A stretch of DNA of 10,656 nucleotides from Thiobacillaceae bacterium. Lineage in GTDB: Bacteria; Pseudomonadota; Gammaproteobacteria; Burkholderiales; Thiobacillaceae. Below the pieces are notes generated by a model. That model had not been told where the DNA came from. It searched no databases and saw nothing but the letters and a program-made list of their open reading frames with translations. The stretch lies in assembly GCA_024643305.1 (NCBI GenBank), contig JAHENE010000048.1, positions 1 through 10,656 on the forward strand, written 5' to 3'. A program made the translations under genes and the position numbers. Position 1 is the stretch's first letter; the number at the start of each line of letters is the position of its first letter. Of this stretch, positions 1-8,227 are shown piece by piece.

Positions 1-768
1 ATCAAACCGTTTACCGTGGCGGCGGCGCTGGAGCACGGCCTGGTGCAGCCTGACACGATGATGTATTTGCCCGACGATTACAGCGTAGGAGGCAAACATA
101 TTACCGATGTGCATTACCACCCGCAGTTGACTGTCACCGAGGTCCTGCAAAAGTCGAGCAATATCGGCGCGGTGAAAATGGCCATGCAACTCAAGCCCGA
201 GCAGTTCTGGGATGTTTTGCACCGCGCGGGTTTTGGCGAGAAGCCGGGTTCTGGTTTTCCGGGCGAGGCCAGCGGCAGACTGCGCGAGCCTGCCACCTGG
301 AAACCGGTCGAGCAGGCAACACAGGCCTATGGGCACGGTCTTTCGGTCAGCCTGCTGCAACTGGCGCGAAGCTATATGGCATTTGCCAATGACGGCGTGG
401 TAATGCCGCTCACCTTCCTCAAGCGCGAGCCTCAGGAACTCAATGGCGAGCGTGTGCTGTCAACGAGTGTGGCGCGCATGGTGCGCGCGATGATGGAGAC
501 CGTTACCCACGAGGGTGGTACTGCCACCCTGGCGCAAGTACCCGGCTACCGCGTGGCAGGAAAAACGGGCACTGCCTACAAATTGATAGACGGGCACTAC
601 AGCACCGACAGTTACATTTCTTCCTTCGTCGGCATGGCGCCGGCATCCGATCCGCGCCTCATTATCGCGGTGATGATTGACGAGCCGCGCGGCGATGCAC
701 ATTACTGCGGACAGCCGCCGCGCCGGACCTGGGGTGGCATTTGCTGCCTATCCTGGTGCTGTGCATGA
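1..768 (+). CDS. ftsI: Peptidoglycan D,D-transpeptidase FtsI (PBP3), 5' partial, C-terminus apparently replaced
   Basis: Septal class B penicillin-binding protein that crosslinks peptide stems of new glycan, acting in the periplasm with FtsW. The frame is open from base 1. The first residues, I-K-P, are the end of the S-x-x-K active-site motif, so the catalytic Ser codon lies just upstream of the window. SSN (154-162, in QKSSNIGAVK) and KTGT (562-573, in VAGKTGTAYK) are the other two transpeptidase motifs. Family-like sequence continues through SSFVGMAPASDPRLIIAVMIDEP to HYCG at about 711. After that the frame gives 18 unrelated residues rich in Cys, Trp and Arg and stops at 766-768. The usual ending (GG-VAAPVF-- and the last helix) is absent: only about 49 residues follow the Lys of KTGT, against about 95 in E. 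coli as recalled. The gene is therefore cut at both ends in this sequence. Identity is certain; whether the 3' truncation is real or an assembly error is open. Confidence 0.95.
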   Translation: MKPFTVAAALEHGLVQPDTMMYLPDDYSVGGKHITDVHYHPQLTVTEVLQKSSNIGAVKMAMQLKPEQFWDVLHRAGFGEKPGSGFPGEASGRLREPATWKPVEQATQAYGHGLSVSLLQLARSYMAFANDGVVMPLTFLKREPQELNGERVLSTSVARMVRAMMETVTHEGGTATLAQVPGYRVAGKTGTAYKLIDGHYSTDSYISSFVGMAPASDPRLIIAVMIDEPRGDAHYCGQPPRRTWGGICCLSWCCA

Positions 769-2086
769 TGGCCGTGCATTCATCCCCCAGGCGATCGCCA
801 GCGGTTCGCCGGCCATCCTGTGGGAAGAAGATCATTTCTTGTGGGACCCTGCCTGGCAAGTGCCCAATGTCGGCGTGCAGGGGCTCAAGCAATGCATCGG
901 CGAGATCGCGGCTTGCGTCTATGGTGATCCATCGAGCAAGTTGCGCATGATAGGGGTGACTGGCACCAATGGAAAAACCTCGGTCAGCCACTGGGTCGCC
1001 CAGGCTTTGTCTGTCCTCGGCACGCCCAGCGTAGTGATCGGGACACTGGGTAATGGGTTCACGGAAAAACTCTCGACTGCCGCAAATACCACGCCCGATG
1101 CCGTTGCTTTGCAGGAGGTGCTTGCCCGTTATGAGCAGGAAGGCGCGCGTGCCTGTGCCATGGAAGTCTCTTCGCACGGACTGCATCAGGGCCGTGTCAA
1201 AGGCTGTCATTTCAATGTGGCGGTGCTGACCAACCTGTCGCGAGACCACCTGGATTATCACGGCAGTATGGAAGCCTATGCCGAAACCAAGTCCGGCCTC
1301 TTTAGCTGGCCCGGCCTGGAACATGCCGTGCTCAATCTGGACGACGAATTCGGGCGAGCGCTCGTGGGCAAGGCCGGTAGCGCAAAAATCGTCGGTTACG
1401 GCATGCACCAGGGAGAAGTGGTCGCCGAAACCGTCAGGGCAGAACGCGAAGGACTGATCTTGGCGCTTCACACTGCCTGGGGCCGGGCAGAGCTCAGATC
1501 TGGCCTCCTTGGCCAGTTCAATGCCTACAACCTGATGGCCGCACTCGCCACTTTGCTGGTATCTGACGTTTCGCTGGAAGCCGCATGCAGTGCGCTTGGC
1601 CAGATCAAACCGCCAGCAGGGCGCATGCAAACACTCGGCGGCGGTACGCACCCGCTGGTGGTGGTGGATTATGCGCATACCCCGGATGCGCTGGAGAAAG
1701 TGTTGGCAACGCTGCGTCCGCTTGCCGGCGAAGGGCGCGTGATATGCGTCTTTGGCTGCGGCGGGAATCGCGACAAGGGTAAAAGGCCATTGATGGGCAG
1801 CGCTGCTTCGCAAGGTGCTGATCTTGTTTTTGTCACCAGCGACAACCCGCGCAATGAAGAGCCGGCAGCAATCATCAAAGACATTTTGGAAGGCGTGCAG
1901 GGCGAAAGCGTACGCACAGAGGTAGATCGAGCGCGCGCGATTTTTGAAGCCGTGGGAAATGCCAGGACGAATGACATTGTTCTGATCGCCGGCAAGGGCC
2001 ACGAAGACTATCAGGAAGTACACAGCCAGAAACTGAGTTTCTCTGATGCTGTAGTGGCACAGAAAGCACTGGAGGCGTGGCTGTGA
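695..2086 (+). CDS. murE: UDP-MurNAc-tripeptide synthetase MurE (meso-DAP type), N-terminus apparently truncated
   Basis: Cytoplasmic ATP-dependent ligase that adds meso-diaminopimelate to UDP-MurNAc-L-Ala-D-Glu. Numbered from ATG 695 (463 residues), it shows the UDP-binding ITADSR at 3-8, the Mur-ligase P-loop GVTGTNGKTS at 87-96, EVSSHGL at 157-163, the expected carbamylated Lys at 199 (AETKSGLF), YAHTPDALEK, FGCGGNRDKGKRP, and DNPRNEEP at 383-390, whose DNPR is the signature for meso-DAP rather than Lys. AGKGHEDYQ lies near the end. The DSR motif sits at residues 6-8, whereas in E. coli it is near residue 28-30, so roughly 20 N-terminal residues are missing. The frame opens at 677 just after an in-frame TGA (674-676), so the only starts upstream of the conserved block are TTG 677 and ATG 695. 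Neither has a good ribosome binding site, and both lie inside FtsI coding sequence. The body of the enzyme is complete; its start is not trustworthy. Confidence 0.95.
   Translation: MHITADSRRAGPGVAFAAYPGAVHDGRAFIPQAIASGSPAILWEEDHFLWDPAWQVPNVGVQGLKQCIGEIAACVYGDPSSKLRMIGVTGTNGKTSVSHWVAQALSVLGTPSVVIGTLGNGFTEKLSTAANTTPDAVALQEVLARYEQEGARACAMEVSSHGLHQGRVKGCHFNVAVLTNLSRDHLDYHGSMEAYAETKSGLFSWPGLEHAVLNLDDEFGRALVGKAGSAKIVGYGMHQGEVVAETVRAEREGLILALHTAWGRAELRSGLLGQFNAYNLMAALATLLVSDVSLEAACSALGQIKPPAGRMQTLGGGTHPLVVVDYAHTPDALEKVLATLRPLAGEGRVICVFGCGGNRDKGKRPLMGSAASQGADLVFVTSDNPRNEEPAAIIKDILEGVQGESVRTEVDRARAIFEAVGNARTNDIVLIAGKGHEDYQEVHSQKLSFSDAVVAQKALEAWL
701..711 (+). other. Probable deletion or misjoin point between ftsI and murE
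   Basis: FtsI-like sequence in frame 1 runs up to HYCG (700-711), and MurE-like sequence in frame 2 starts at ITADSR (701-718). The bases attactgcgg (701-710) fit both families: in frame 1 they belong to the HY-x-G motif of FtsI, in frame 2 they encode I-T-A of MurE. This is what recombination or a collapsed assembly between two short matching stretches would leave. From usual family lengths about 200 nt or slightly more are missing (about 45 FtsI codons, about 20 MurE codons and any spacer). The sequence shows the frame switch; the mechanism is inference. Confidence 0.75.
2071..2075 (+). promoter_or_regulatory. Ribosome binding site deciding the murF start
   Basis: GGAGG lies 7 nt before GTG 2083, the ideal distance, but only 1 nt before GTG 2077. 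It therefore favours GTG 2083, whose codon overlaps the murE stop as GTGA. ATG 2095 and ATG 2098 are further alternatives, with longer spacing (19 and 22 nt). Confidence 0.7.
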
Positions 2087-3444
2087 CTCGGGCAATGATG
2101 CGTCTCTCCGAAGCCGCCGCCGCCGTGAACGGCGACCTCGCAGGAAAGGACCGCGAGTTTCTTGCCGTGTCCACCGATACGCGCAGCATCAAGAGCGGTG
2201 ATCTGTTTGTCGCGCTGAAAGGCGAACGATTTGACGGCGCGGAGTTCGCAAAACAGGCAATCGAAAGCGGCGCTGCCGGCGTAATGGTGAACAATGGCGC
2301 CTCCAATGCAGCACCTGCCATTCATGTAGAGGACACGCGCATCGCTCTGGGCAAGCTTGCAGCCGATTGGCGCACGCGTTTTTCCGTTCCCGTCATTGCC
2401 ATTACCGGCAGCAATGGCAAGACCACGGTCAAGGAAATGCTCGCCGCCATTCTGCGCGCTGCGTCTTCACAAAGCGGCGTGCTGGCTACCGAAGGCAATC
2501 TCAACAACGACATTGGTTGCCCGCTGATGCTGCTGCGCTTGCGTGAAGAACATCACTACGCTGTGTTGGAAATGGGAATGAATCATCCTGGCGAGATTCG
2601 TTACCTAACACATCTCGCCATGCCGGATGTGGCGCTGGTAAACAATGCGCAATCTGCACACATTGGCTTCATGGGCTCGGTTCAAGCCATTGCCGAAGCC
2701 AAAGGCGAAATATTCGAGGGCCTTGCTGAAAAGGGCGTTGCCATCATCAATGGCGACGACCCGCACGCGGATTATTGGCGCAACCTGAACACCACACGTC
2801 GCATGATGACATTCGGCCTTTCGCCAAATGCCGACATCCGTGGCGAATATCAGTCCTCAGGGTTTGGCGGCACGCTTGAGGTGACTTGCGCGCAAGGTAG
2901 CGCCAGCATCGATTTGCAGGTGCCGGGTGACCACAACGCCCGCAATGCACTGGCTGCGATTGCCTGCGCGCTGGCCGTCAATGTCGATCTGCGTATCGCG
3001 GCCAGTGCGTTGTCCGGGTTTGCAGGCGTCAAAGGCAGGTTGCAGCGCGTTTCCGCCTTGCATGGCGCTTTGTTCATCGACGATACCTACAACGCAAACC
3101 CCGATTCCACACGTGCTGCGCTGGATGTGCTGACGCGCCAGACGGGACACAAATATTTCGTGCTGGGTGACATGGGCGAATTGGGTGGCGATGCTCCTGC
3201 AATGCATGCGCAAACCGGCCTGGCGGCGCGCGAGGCGGGTGTTGAGCGTTTATTCGGGCTGGGTGAACTCTCCCGCGAGGCGGTCAAGGCATTCGGTACC
3301 GGGGGCATTTATTACGAACGCATCGAGGAACTGCTGGCCGATGTGGAAAACGCATTGGCACCCGGTGTGACGGTGCTGGTGAAAGGTTCGCGTGCCATGC
3401 AGATGGATCGCGTGGTGAAAAGTTTAAGTGAGGGGGCGCACTGA
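2083..3444 (+). CDS. murF: UDP-MurNAc-tripeptide D-alanyl-D-alanine ligase MurF
   Basis: Cytoplasmic ligase that adds the D-Ala-D-Ala dipeptide to UDP-MurNAc-tripeptide and so completes the pentapeptide precursor. Taking GTG 2083 as start it has 453 residues, like the family (about 452 in E. coli). The N-terminal domain shows [20 protein letters not shown], the P-loop [13 protein letters not shown] starts at residue 107 with Lys113, then [24 protein letters not shown] and [24 protein letters not shown] at 333-342, LGDMGELG and the terminal [11 protein letters not shown] belong to the central and C-terminal domains. It overlaps murE by 4 nt (GTGA) and shares one base with mraY (TGATG), indicating coupled translation. 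All key motifs are present and nothing looks unusual beyond the choice of start. Confidence 0.97.
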   Translation: MTRAMMRLSEAAAAVNGDLAGKDREFLAVSTDTRSIKSGDLFVALKGERFDGAEFAKQAIESGAAGVMVNNGASNAAPAIHVEDTRIALGKLAADWRTRFSVPVIAITGSNGKTTVKEMLAAILRAASSQSGVLATEGNLNNDIGCPLMLLRLREEHHYAVLEMGMNHPGEIRYLTHLAMPDVALVNNAQSAHIGFMGSVQAIAEAKGEIFEGLAEKGVAIINGDDPHADYWRNLNTTRRMMTFGLSPNADIRGEYQSSGFGGTLEVTCAQGSASIDLQVPGDHNARNALAAIACALAVNVDLRIAASALSGFAGVKGRLQRVSALHGALFIDDTYNANPDSTRAALDVLTRQTGHKYFVLGDMGELGGDAPAMHAQTGLAAREAGVERLFGLGELSREAVKAFGTGGIYYERIEELLADVENALAPGVTVLVKGSRAMQMDRVVKSLSEGAH

Positions 3445-4529
3445 TGCTGCTGTGGTTATTTCAGTCACTGGGGCAGGACATCCACGCCTTCAACGTTTTT
3501 GGGTATCTGACACTGCGTGCTGTTATGGCGGTGCTGACTGCTTTGGTAATTTCATTCGTGGTCGGGCCATGGATGATTGACCGCCTGAAAATCATGAAAT
3601 TCGGACAGGCGGTTCGAGACGATGGTCCGCAGTCCCACCTGGTCAAGGCAGGAACACCCACCATGGGCGGCGCGCTGATCTTGACTGCGGTTGCGGTGTC
3701 CACCCTGCTGTGGATGGATCTGTCGAACAAATATGTCTGGGTGGCGCTCCTCACCACGCTCGGCTTTGGTGTGATTGGATGGGTCGACGACTACAAGAAA
3801 ATCGTGCACCGGAACCCCAAGGGCCTGAGCGCGCGCTGGAAATATCTGTGGCAATCAGTGATTGGTTTGGGGGCGGCGATCTACATTGCAACTTCCACCA
3901 GCCTTCCGGCGCAAACCGAACTCATTGTTCCCTTCTTCAAGCATGTTGCCATTCCGCTGGGCGTGGTGGGGTTTGTGGTGCTGACATATTTAGTCATTGT
4001 CGGCTCCAGCAATGCGGTCAACCTGACGGACGGCCTGGACGGTCTCGCCATTCTGCCAACTGTAATGGTGGGTTCCGCATTGGGCATTTTTGCCTACGTC
4101 GCCGGGCATGCGGTTTTTGCCAAGTATCTCGGGGTACCGCACATACCCGGTGCAGGCGAGTTGGCGGTCTTCTGCGCGGCTATTGCAGGCGCAGGGCTGG
4201 CCTTTCTTTGGTTCAACGCCTATCCGGCAGAAGTTTTCATGGGCGATGTCGGAGCCTTGGCCCTGGGTGCGGCGCTGGGTGTGGTGGCAGTGATCGTGCG
4301 CCAGGAAATCGTGCTCTTCATCATGGGCGGCGTGTTCGTGGTGGAAACTTTGTCGGTGATGATTCAGGTGGCTTCATTCAAGCTCACCGGCAAGCGCGTT
4401 TTCCGAATGGCGCCGCTGCATCATCACTACGAACTCAAGGGCTGGAAAGAGACACAGGTGGTGGTGCGGTTCTGGATCATCACAATGATGCTGGTGCTGA
4501 TTGGCTTGTCGACATTGAAGCTCAGATGA
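3444..4529 (+). CDS. mraY: Phospho-MurNAc-pentapeptide transferase MraY
   Basis: Integral membrane enzyme that transfers phospho-MurNAc-pentapeptide from UDP to undecaprenyl phosphate, making lipid I on the inner face of the membrane. The protein has 361 residues, the standard length, with about ten hydrophobic segments. Motifs in order are KAGTPTMGG near residue 70, VDDYKK at 114-119 (the Asp pair at the E. coli D115/D116 positions), [10 protein letters not shown] from 193, [11 protein letters not shown] from 265 with the catalytic-site Asp at 268, and [13 protein letters not shown] with the His triplet at 326-328. GAGGGGG at 3430-3436 gives a strong ribosome binding site 7 nt before ATG 3444. 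It shares one base with the murF stop and overlaps murD by 4 nt. A second frame stays open across most of this gene but does not encode anything recognisable. Confidence 0.98.
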   Translation: MLLWLFQSLGQDIHAFNVFGYLTLRAVMAVLTALVISFVVGPWMIDRLKIMKFGQAVRDDGPQSHLVKAGTPTMGGALILTAVAVSTLLWMDLSNKYVWVALLTTLGFGVIGWVDDYKKIVHRNPKGLSARWKYLWQSVIGLGAAIYIATSTSLPAQTELIVPFFKHVAIPLGVVGFVVLTYLVIVGSSNAVNLTDGLDGLAILPTVMVGSALGIFAYVAGHAVFAKYLGVPHIPGAGELAVFCAAIAGAGLAFLWFNAYPAEVFMGDVGALALGAALGVVAVIVRQEIVLFIMGGVFVVETLSVMIQVASFKLTGKRVFRMAPLHHHYELKGWKETQVVVRFWIITMMLVLIGLSTLKLR

Positions 4530-5911
4530 ACACCAATAGCCTGCATCTTTCCGGACGCAAAACACTGGTTCTTGGGCTAGGGGATACCGGCTTGTCCTGC
4601 GCCAAGTGGCTGGCATCGCATGGCGCCATCGTGTCAGTTGCCGACAGCCGTGAGCAGCCGCCGCATGCGCAGGCGTTGCGCGATGCGGTGCCCGATGCCG
4701 TGTTGCATTGTGGCCCGTTTGATGCCCACGTATTGCAGTCTGCCGACATGATAGTGGCCAGCCCTGGCGTTCCCATGGCCGAGCCGGCTGTGGCACGTGC
4801 AGTACAAAAAGGTATTGAAACCGTTGGCGATGTAGAACTGTTTGCGCGCGTACTGAAAAAGTCTCAGGCCAGGCTTATTGCCATCACCGGCAGCAACGGC
4901 AAAAGCACAGTGACGGCTATGTGTGGGGCGATGAGCGAAGCGGCAGGCAAGAAAACATGTGTCGCGGGAAACATAGGTCTGCCAGTCCTGGAAGCCTTGC
5001 TGGATATTGAAAGCGGCAGGATGGCCGAACCTGAAGTCTGGGCGCTTGAGCTTTCCAGCTTCCAGTTGGAGACCACGACCAGCCTTGATGCCGATGCGGC
5101 CACCGTGCTCAACATCAGCGAAGACCATCTTGACCGTTATCCGGGCATGGAAGCCTACGCTGCTGCCAAGGCGCGCATTTTCACAGGTCAGGGTGTGCAA
5201 GTCCTGAATCGTGATGATGCTCAGGTAATGGCCATGGCAATTCCGGGACGGCGACAGATCAGCTTTGGTTTGAATGCAGCAGTAGCCGCCAGCGATTTTG
5301 GCTTGTGCAATGACAGTCTCTGTCGCGGTGCCGAGCAGTTGATGGCCGTGGCCGCTTTGCCGGTCGTCGGCATGCATAATGCCGCCAACGCCCTGGCAGC
5401 GTTGGCGCTGACTACATCAATCGGTTTGCCGGAACCCGGCTTGCTTAACGGCTTGAGCCATTTCAAGGGATTGCCACACCGGGTTGAGTTCGTGGACGAA
5501 ATCGATGGAGTGCGTTTTTACGACGACTCCAAGGGCACCAATGTCGGCGCGACCGAAGCCGCGCTCTACGGCATGGAGCGCAGGGTGGTTGTGATCCTCG
5601 GCGGCGACGGCAAGGGACAGGATTTCTCGCCGCTGAAAAAAGCAGTCACTGCAAAAGCGCGTGCCGTGGTGCTGATTGGGCGCGATGCACCGCTTATCGA
5701 AAAAGCCATAAGCGCCAGCGGCGTGCCGATGGAAAGAGTTTCATCCATGCAGGATGCCGTGGAGATGGCTTTCGAACTTGCCTGGGAGGGAGATGCCGTG
5801 TTGCTCTCGCCGGCTTGCGCCAGCTGGGACATGTTCCGCAATTATGCGCATCGCGCAGAAGTGTTCATACAGGCGGTGCACGGTTTGAAGAATATGCGGG
5901 AGAGTGCCTGA
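4526..5911 (+). CDS. murD: UDP-MurNAc-L-alanine:D-glutamate ligase MurD
   Basis: Cytoplasmic ATP-dependent ligase that adds D-Glu to UDP-MurNAc-L-Ala. The 461-residue product has the Rossmann-like N-terminal domain with [16 protein letters not shown], then SPGVPM, the P-loop [13 protein letters not shown] from residue 120 (Lys126), [27 protein letters not shown], the expected carbamylated Lys at 215 (AAAKARIF), [23 protein letters not shown], and the C-terminal [20 protein letters not shown]. The reading frame is open far upstream, inside mraY, but the family N-terminus and the ATGA overlap with the mraY stop fix the start at ATG 4526. Its ribosome binding site is weak (GAAG at 4517-4520), so it probably depends on coupling to mraY translation. 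Confidence 0.97.
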   Translation: MNTNSLHLSGRKTLVLGLGDTGLSCAKWLASHGAIVSVADSREQPPHAQALRDAVPDAVLHCGPFDAHVLQSADMIVASPGVPMAEPAVARAVQKGIETVGDVELFARVLKKSQARLIAITGSNGKSTVTAMCGAMSEAAGKKTCVAGNIGLPVLEALLDIESGRMAEPEVWALELSSFQLETTTSLDADAATVLNISEDHLDRYPGMEAYAAAKARIFTGQGVQVLNRDDAQVMAMAIPGRRQISFGLNAAVAASDFGLCNDSLCRGAEQLMAVAALPVVGMHNAANALAALALTTSIGLPEPGLLNGLSHFKGLPHRVEFVDEIDGVRFYDDSKGTNVGATEAALYGMERRVVVILGGDGKGQDFSPLKKAVTAKARAVVLIGRDAPLIEKAISASGVPMERVSSMQDAVEMAFELAWEGDAVLLSPACASWDMFRNYAHRAEVFIQAVHGLKNMRESA

Positions 5912-7068
5912 TGTTTTATGCCGCTCGCGCTCCCAAACCGACAGGCGAACTCGATTACGCACTTGTCTGGCTTATTGTCGGCCTGCTTGGAATTGGCCTG
6001 GTGATGGTGTATTCCGCTTCGATCGCGATTGCCGAAGGCTCGCGCATGACCGGCCACCACGGACATTATTTCCTGCTGCGTCAAACGGTGTTCATTCTGG
6101 CGGCGCTGGTGGCAAGCGCCATGGTCTTTCAGGTGCCCATGCGCACCTGGCAGCAGGTTGCACCTTATCTCTTCATGGCAGGGCTCGTGTTGCTGGTCGT
6201 GGTGCTGATTCCTGGCCTGGGCAAGGAAGTCAACGGCAGCCGTCGCTGGATTTCGCTTGGTTTTGCCAATCTGCAGCCGTCTGAGTTGATGAAGTTCTTC
6301 GCCGTGCTATACGCCGCGGATTACACCACGCGCAAAGCCGCCGTCATGCATGACTTCAAAAAGGGCTTTTTGCCCATGGCAGCCGTCATGCTGATAACGG
6401 GCGCACTCCTGTTGCACGAACCCGACTTCGGCGCTTTTGTCGTGATTTCCGGCATTGCCGTTGGCATCCTGTTCCTGGGGGGGCTCAACTGGAAAGTGTT
6501 CGCCGCACTGCTTGCTGTGTTGCTCGCCGGGTTTGTCACGCTGATCCTGACTTCGCCCTATCGCCTGCAACGCATACTCGGTTTTCTCGACCCCTGGGCT
6601 GATCCCTACGGTAAAGGGTATCAACTCTCGCATTCGCTTATTGCCTTTGGCCGTGGCGAATGGTTTGGGCTGGGACTTGGCGGGAGCGTGGAAAAACTTT
6701 TCTATCTGCCTGAAGCGCACACCGATTTTCTGCTGGCAGTGATTGCCGAGGAACTTGGTTTCGCGGGCGTTGCCGCAGTGCTGGCGATGTTTGTCGTCCT
6801 GGTGGGCAAGGCCTTCCTGATTGGCCGCCACGCGGCGCGCCTGGAGCGTAATTTTAGTGCCCTGGTAGCCATGGGTATCGGTATATGGTTTGGCGTCCAG
6901 GCCGGCATCAACATGGGTGTAAACATGGGGTTGTTGCCAACCAAGGGCCTCACCCTGCCTTTCCTTTCCTTCGGTGGCAGCGGCATTGTCGCCAACTGCG
7001 TGGCCGTGGCCGTGCTGCTCCGGATCGATTGGGAGCACAGGCAGATGAAACTCGGGAAGACCTTTTGA
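5911..7068 (+). CDS. ftsW: Septal peptidoglycan glycosyltransferase FtsW (SEDS family)
   Basis: Multi-spanning membrane protein that polymerises lipid II into glycan strands at the division site, paired with FtsI. The 385-residue product has a short cytoplasmic N-terminus, a first membrane segment near residues 16-35 (ending in VMVYSAS), and about ten segments in all. SEDS signatures are [69 protein letters not shown], the extracytoplasmic loop [18 protein letters not shown] with Asp272 (matching the catalytic Asp297 of E. coli FtsW), and [15 protein letters not shown]. The frame is open upstream to 5815, but ATG 5911 matches the family start. It shares one base with the murD stop (TGATG) and has GGGAG at 5898-5902, 8 nt away. 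Somewhat shorter than E. coli FtsW (414) but complete. Confidence 0.97.
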   Translation: MFYAARAPKPTGELDYALVWLIVGLLGIGLVMVYSASIAIAEGSRMTGHHGHYFLLRQTVFILAALVASAMVFQVPMRTWQQVAPYLFMAGLVLLVVVLIPGLGKEVNGSRRWISLGFANLQPSELMKFFAVLYAADYTTRKAAVMHDFKKGFLPMAAVMLITGALLLHEPDFGAFVVISGIAVGILFLGGLNWKVFAALLAVLLAGFVTLILTSPYRLQRILGFLDPWADPYGKGYQLSHSLIAFGRGEWFGLGLGGSVEKLFYLPEAHTDFLLAVIAEELGFAGVAAVLAMFVVLVGKAFLIGRHAARLERNFSALVAMGIGIWFGVQAGINMGVNMGLLPTKGLTLPFLSFGGSGIVANCVAVAVLLRIDWEHRQMKLGKTF

Positions 7069-8174
7069 TGGCCACGGAGAACAGAACCCTCATGGTCATG
7101 GCCGGCGGCACCGGCGGGCATGTCTATCCTGCGCTGGCTGTTGCAGATGAAATGCGCGCGCGTGGTTGGGACGTGTTCTGGCTGGGTACACGAACAGGCC
7201 TGGAGGCGCGTGTTGTACCCGCAGCTGGTATCGATATGGTTTGGATATCAATGTCGGGTCTGCGCGGCAAGAACCCCATTCGAATGGCGCTGACGCCATT
7301 CATGCTGCTGCGCGCATTCTGGCAAAGCCTGCGTGCCATTGTTTCCCGCCGGCCTGATGTAGTGCTGGGCATGGGCGGCTATACAGCCTTTCCAGGCGGC
7401 ATGATGGCAGCACTGCTAAACAAGCCGTTGGTGGTTCATGAGCAGAACAGCATCGCCGGCCTTACCAATCGCGTGCTGGCGTGTCTGGCCGAGCGTGTGC
7501 TGGTGGCTTTCCCGTCAGCATTTGCCAACAAGGCAGACAGGCCTTTGCCTTGCCGCAAAGCCGATACCGAGTGGGTCGGCAATCCTGTGCGCGGACCGAT
7601 AGCAGGACTTGCCACAGACGCCGGGAAGTACATCGGGCGCTCAGGCCCGCTTCGTTTGCTGGTGGTTGGCGGAAGTCTGGGCGCAACCGCGCTCAATGAA
7701 CTTCTGCCTAAGGCGCTCGCCAAACTGCCGTCGGAAAAACGGCCGGAGGTTGTACATCAATCCGGGCGCCAGCATGTAGATAAGCTGCGCGCCAATTACG
7801 CCGCTGCGGGTGTTGAAGTAGACGCACGTGATTACATCGAGGACATGGCTACGCTGTACGAATGGTGCGACGTGGCGGTTTGCCGCGCCGGCGCCATGAC
7901 GGTTGCCGAGCTTGCCTGTGCGGGCGTGCCGGCCGTGTTGGTGCCATTCCCTTATGCAGTGGATGACCATCAGACCACCAATGCGAAATTCCTGGCTGAG
8001 GCCGGTGCTGCATGGTGCATGCAGCAAAAAGACATCACTGCCGAAAGCCTTGCTGCGCATCTGGCGGCGCTAACGCGCGAACAATTGGCCGGCATGTCGA
8101 GCAAGGCCCAAGCATTGGCCAAGCCCGAAGCGACGAAAACCGTGGCAGATATCTGCGAGGAGCTGGCGAAATGA
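7068..8174 (+). CDS. murG: UDP-GlcNAc:lipid I N-acetylglucosaminyltransferase MurG
   Basis: Peripheral membrane GT-B glycosyltransferase that adds GlcNAc to lipid I, producing lipid II on the cytoplasmic face. The 368-residue product starts with the glycine-rich acceptor loop [14 protein letters not shown] at 13-26 (His18), followed by [33 protein letters not shown], the second glycine-rich loop [34 protein letters not shown], the sugar-nucleotide site [10 protein letters not shown], and [15 protein letters not shown]. The frame is open upstream inside ftsW; ATG 7068 is chosen because it forms TGATG with the ftsW stop, has GGGAAGA at 7054-7060, and gives the normal family N-terminus. It is slightly longer than E. 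coli MurG (355). Its stop overlaps the start of an 18-codon mini-ORF. Confidence 0.97.
   Translation: MATENRTLMVMAGGTGGHVYPALAVADEMRARGWDVFWLGTRTGLEARVVPAAGIDMVWISMSGLRGKNPIRMALTPFMLLRAFWQSLRAIVSRRPDVVLGMGGYTAFPGGMMAALLNKPLVVHEQNSIAGLTNRVLACLAERVLVAFPSAFANKADRPLPCRKADTEWVGNPVRGPIAGLATDAGKYIGRSGPLRLLVVGGSLGATALNELLPKALAKLPSEKRPEVVHQSGRQHVDKLRANYAAAGVEVDARDYIEDMATLYEWCDVAVCRAGAMTVAELACAGVPAVLVPFPYAVDDHQTTNAKFLAEAGAAWCMQQKDITAESLAAHLAALTREQLAGMSSKAQALAKPEATKTVADICEELAK
8158..8162 (+). promoter_or_regulatory. Ribosome binding site before the murG-murC mini-ORF
   Basis: AGGAG within the last murG codons lies 8 nt before ATG 8171. It is a good match at a good distance, although being inside coding sequence (Cys-Glu-Glu-Leu) it could also be chance. 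Confidence 0.45.
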
Positions 8175-8227
8175 AACTGCATCTCACGCCTCACGCCTTG
8201 CACCTCACAGCCCGGAGGTCTTCATGA
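8171..8227 (+). CDS. Candidate 18-residue coupling (leader) ORF between murG and murC
   Basis: Reads [18 protein letters not shown]. Its ATG overlaps the murG stop (ATGA, 8171-8174) and its TGA overlaps the murC start (ATGA, 8224-8227), so it fills the whole 49-nt gap and would let ribosomes pass from murG to murC without a break. A Shine-Dalgarno-like AGGAG sits 8 nt upstream. The peptide has no recognisable domain and much of it is encoded by a degenerate heptamer repeat, so a role through translation rather than through the peptide is more likely. It could also be accidental, because murC has a strong ribosome binding site of its own. Not recognised as any named gene. Confidence 0.35.
   Translation: MKLHLTPHALHLTARRSS
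8184..8211 (+). repeat. Degenerate heptanucleotide tandem repeat in the murG-murC gap
   Basis: Two perfect copies of TCACGCC (8184-8197) are followed by two weaker ones, TTGCACC and TCACAGC. The four units cover 28 nt, most of the only gap of any size in the operon. It may be the remnant of a short tandem array that arose by slippage. The repeat ends just before the murC ribosome binding site. Confidence 0.55.
8214..8219 (+). promoter_or_regulatory. Ribosome binding site of murC
   Basis: GGAGGT, a near-perfect Shine-Dalgarno sequence, lies 4 nt before ATG 8224 (5 nt counted from GGAGG). It is one of the strongest in the window and suggests murC can also be initiated independently of the upstream frame. 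Confidence 0.75.

Noticed and set aside
712..768. FtsI tail as a natural alternative C-terminus
   Set aside because: The 18 residues have no similarity to any FtsI ending I know and are simply the off-frame reading of conserved MurE N-terminal codons.
662..2095. 477-codon open frame antisense to almost all of murE
   Set aside because: It mirrors murE codon bias on the opposite strand, has no recognisable motifs, and covers a gene whose own frame is clearly coding. Its length in a GC-rich sequence is not enough evidence.
3710..4525. Long open frame overlapping mraY and continuous with murD, which would give a 733-residue protein
   Set aside because: The part before 4526 is rich in Gly, Arg, Cys and His, resembles no known domain, and is explained by mraY codon bias in a GC-rich genome. 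MurD has its normal N-terminus at ATG 4526.
4634..5377. 247-codon antisense frame across murD
   Set aside because: Shadow of murD with no domain-like composition and no credible promoter or ribosome binding site seen.
5815..5910. Upstream extension of ftsW to an earlier in-frame start
   Set aside because: These codons overlap the conserved end of murD and add a non-family N-terminus. ATG 5911 forms the TGATG overlap and has a ribosome binding site.
6307..7038. 243-codon antisense frame across ftsW
   Set aside because: Highly polar, Gln- and His-rich translation complementary to hydrophobic ftsW codons, as expected for an antisense shadow of a membrane protein.
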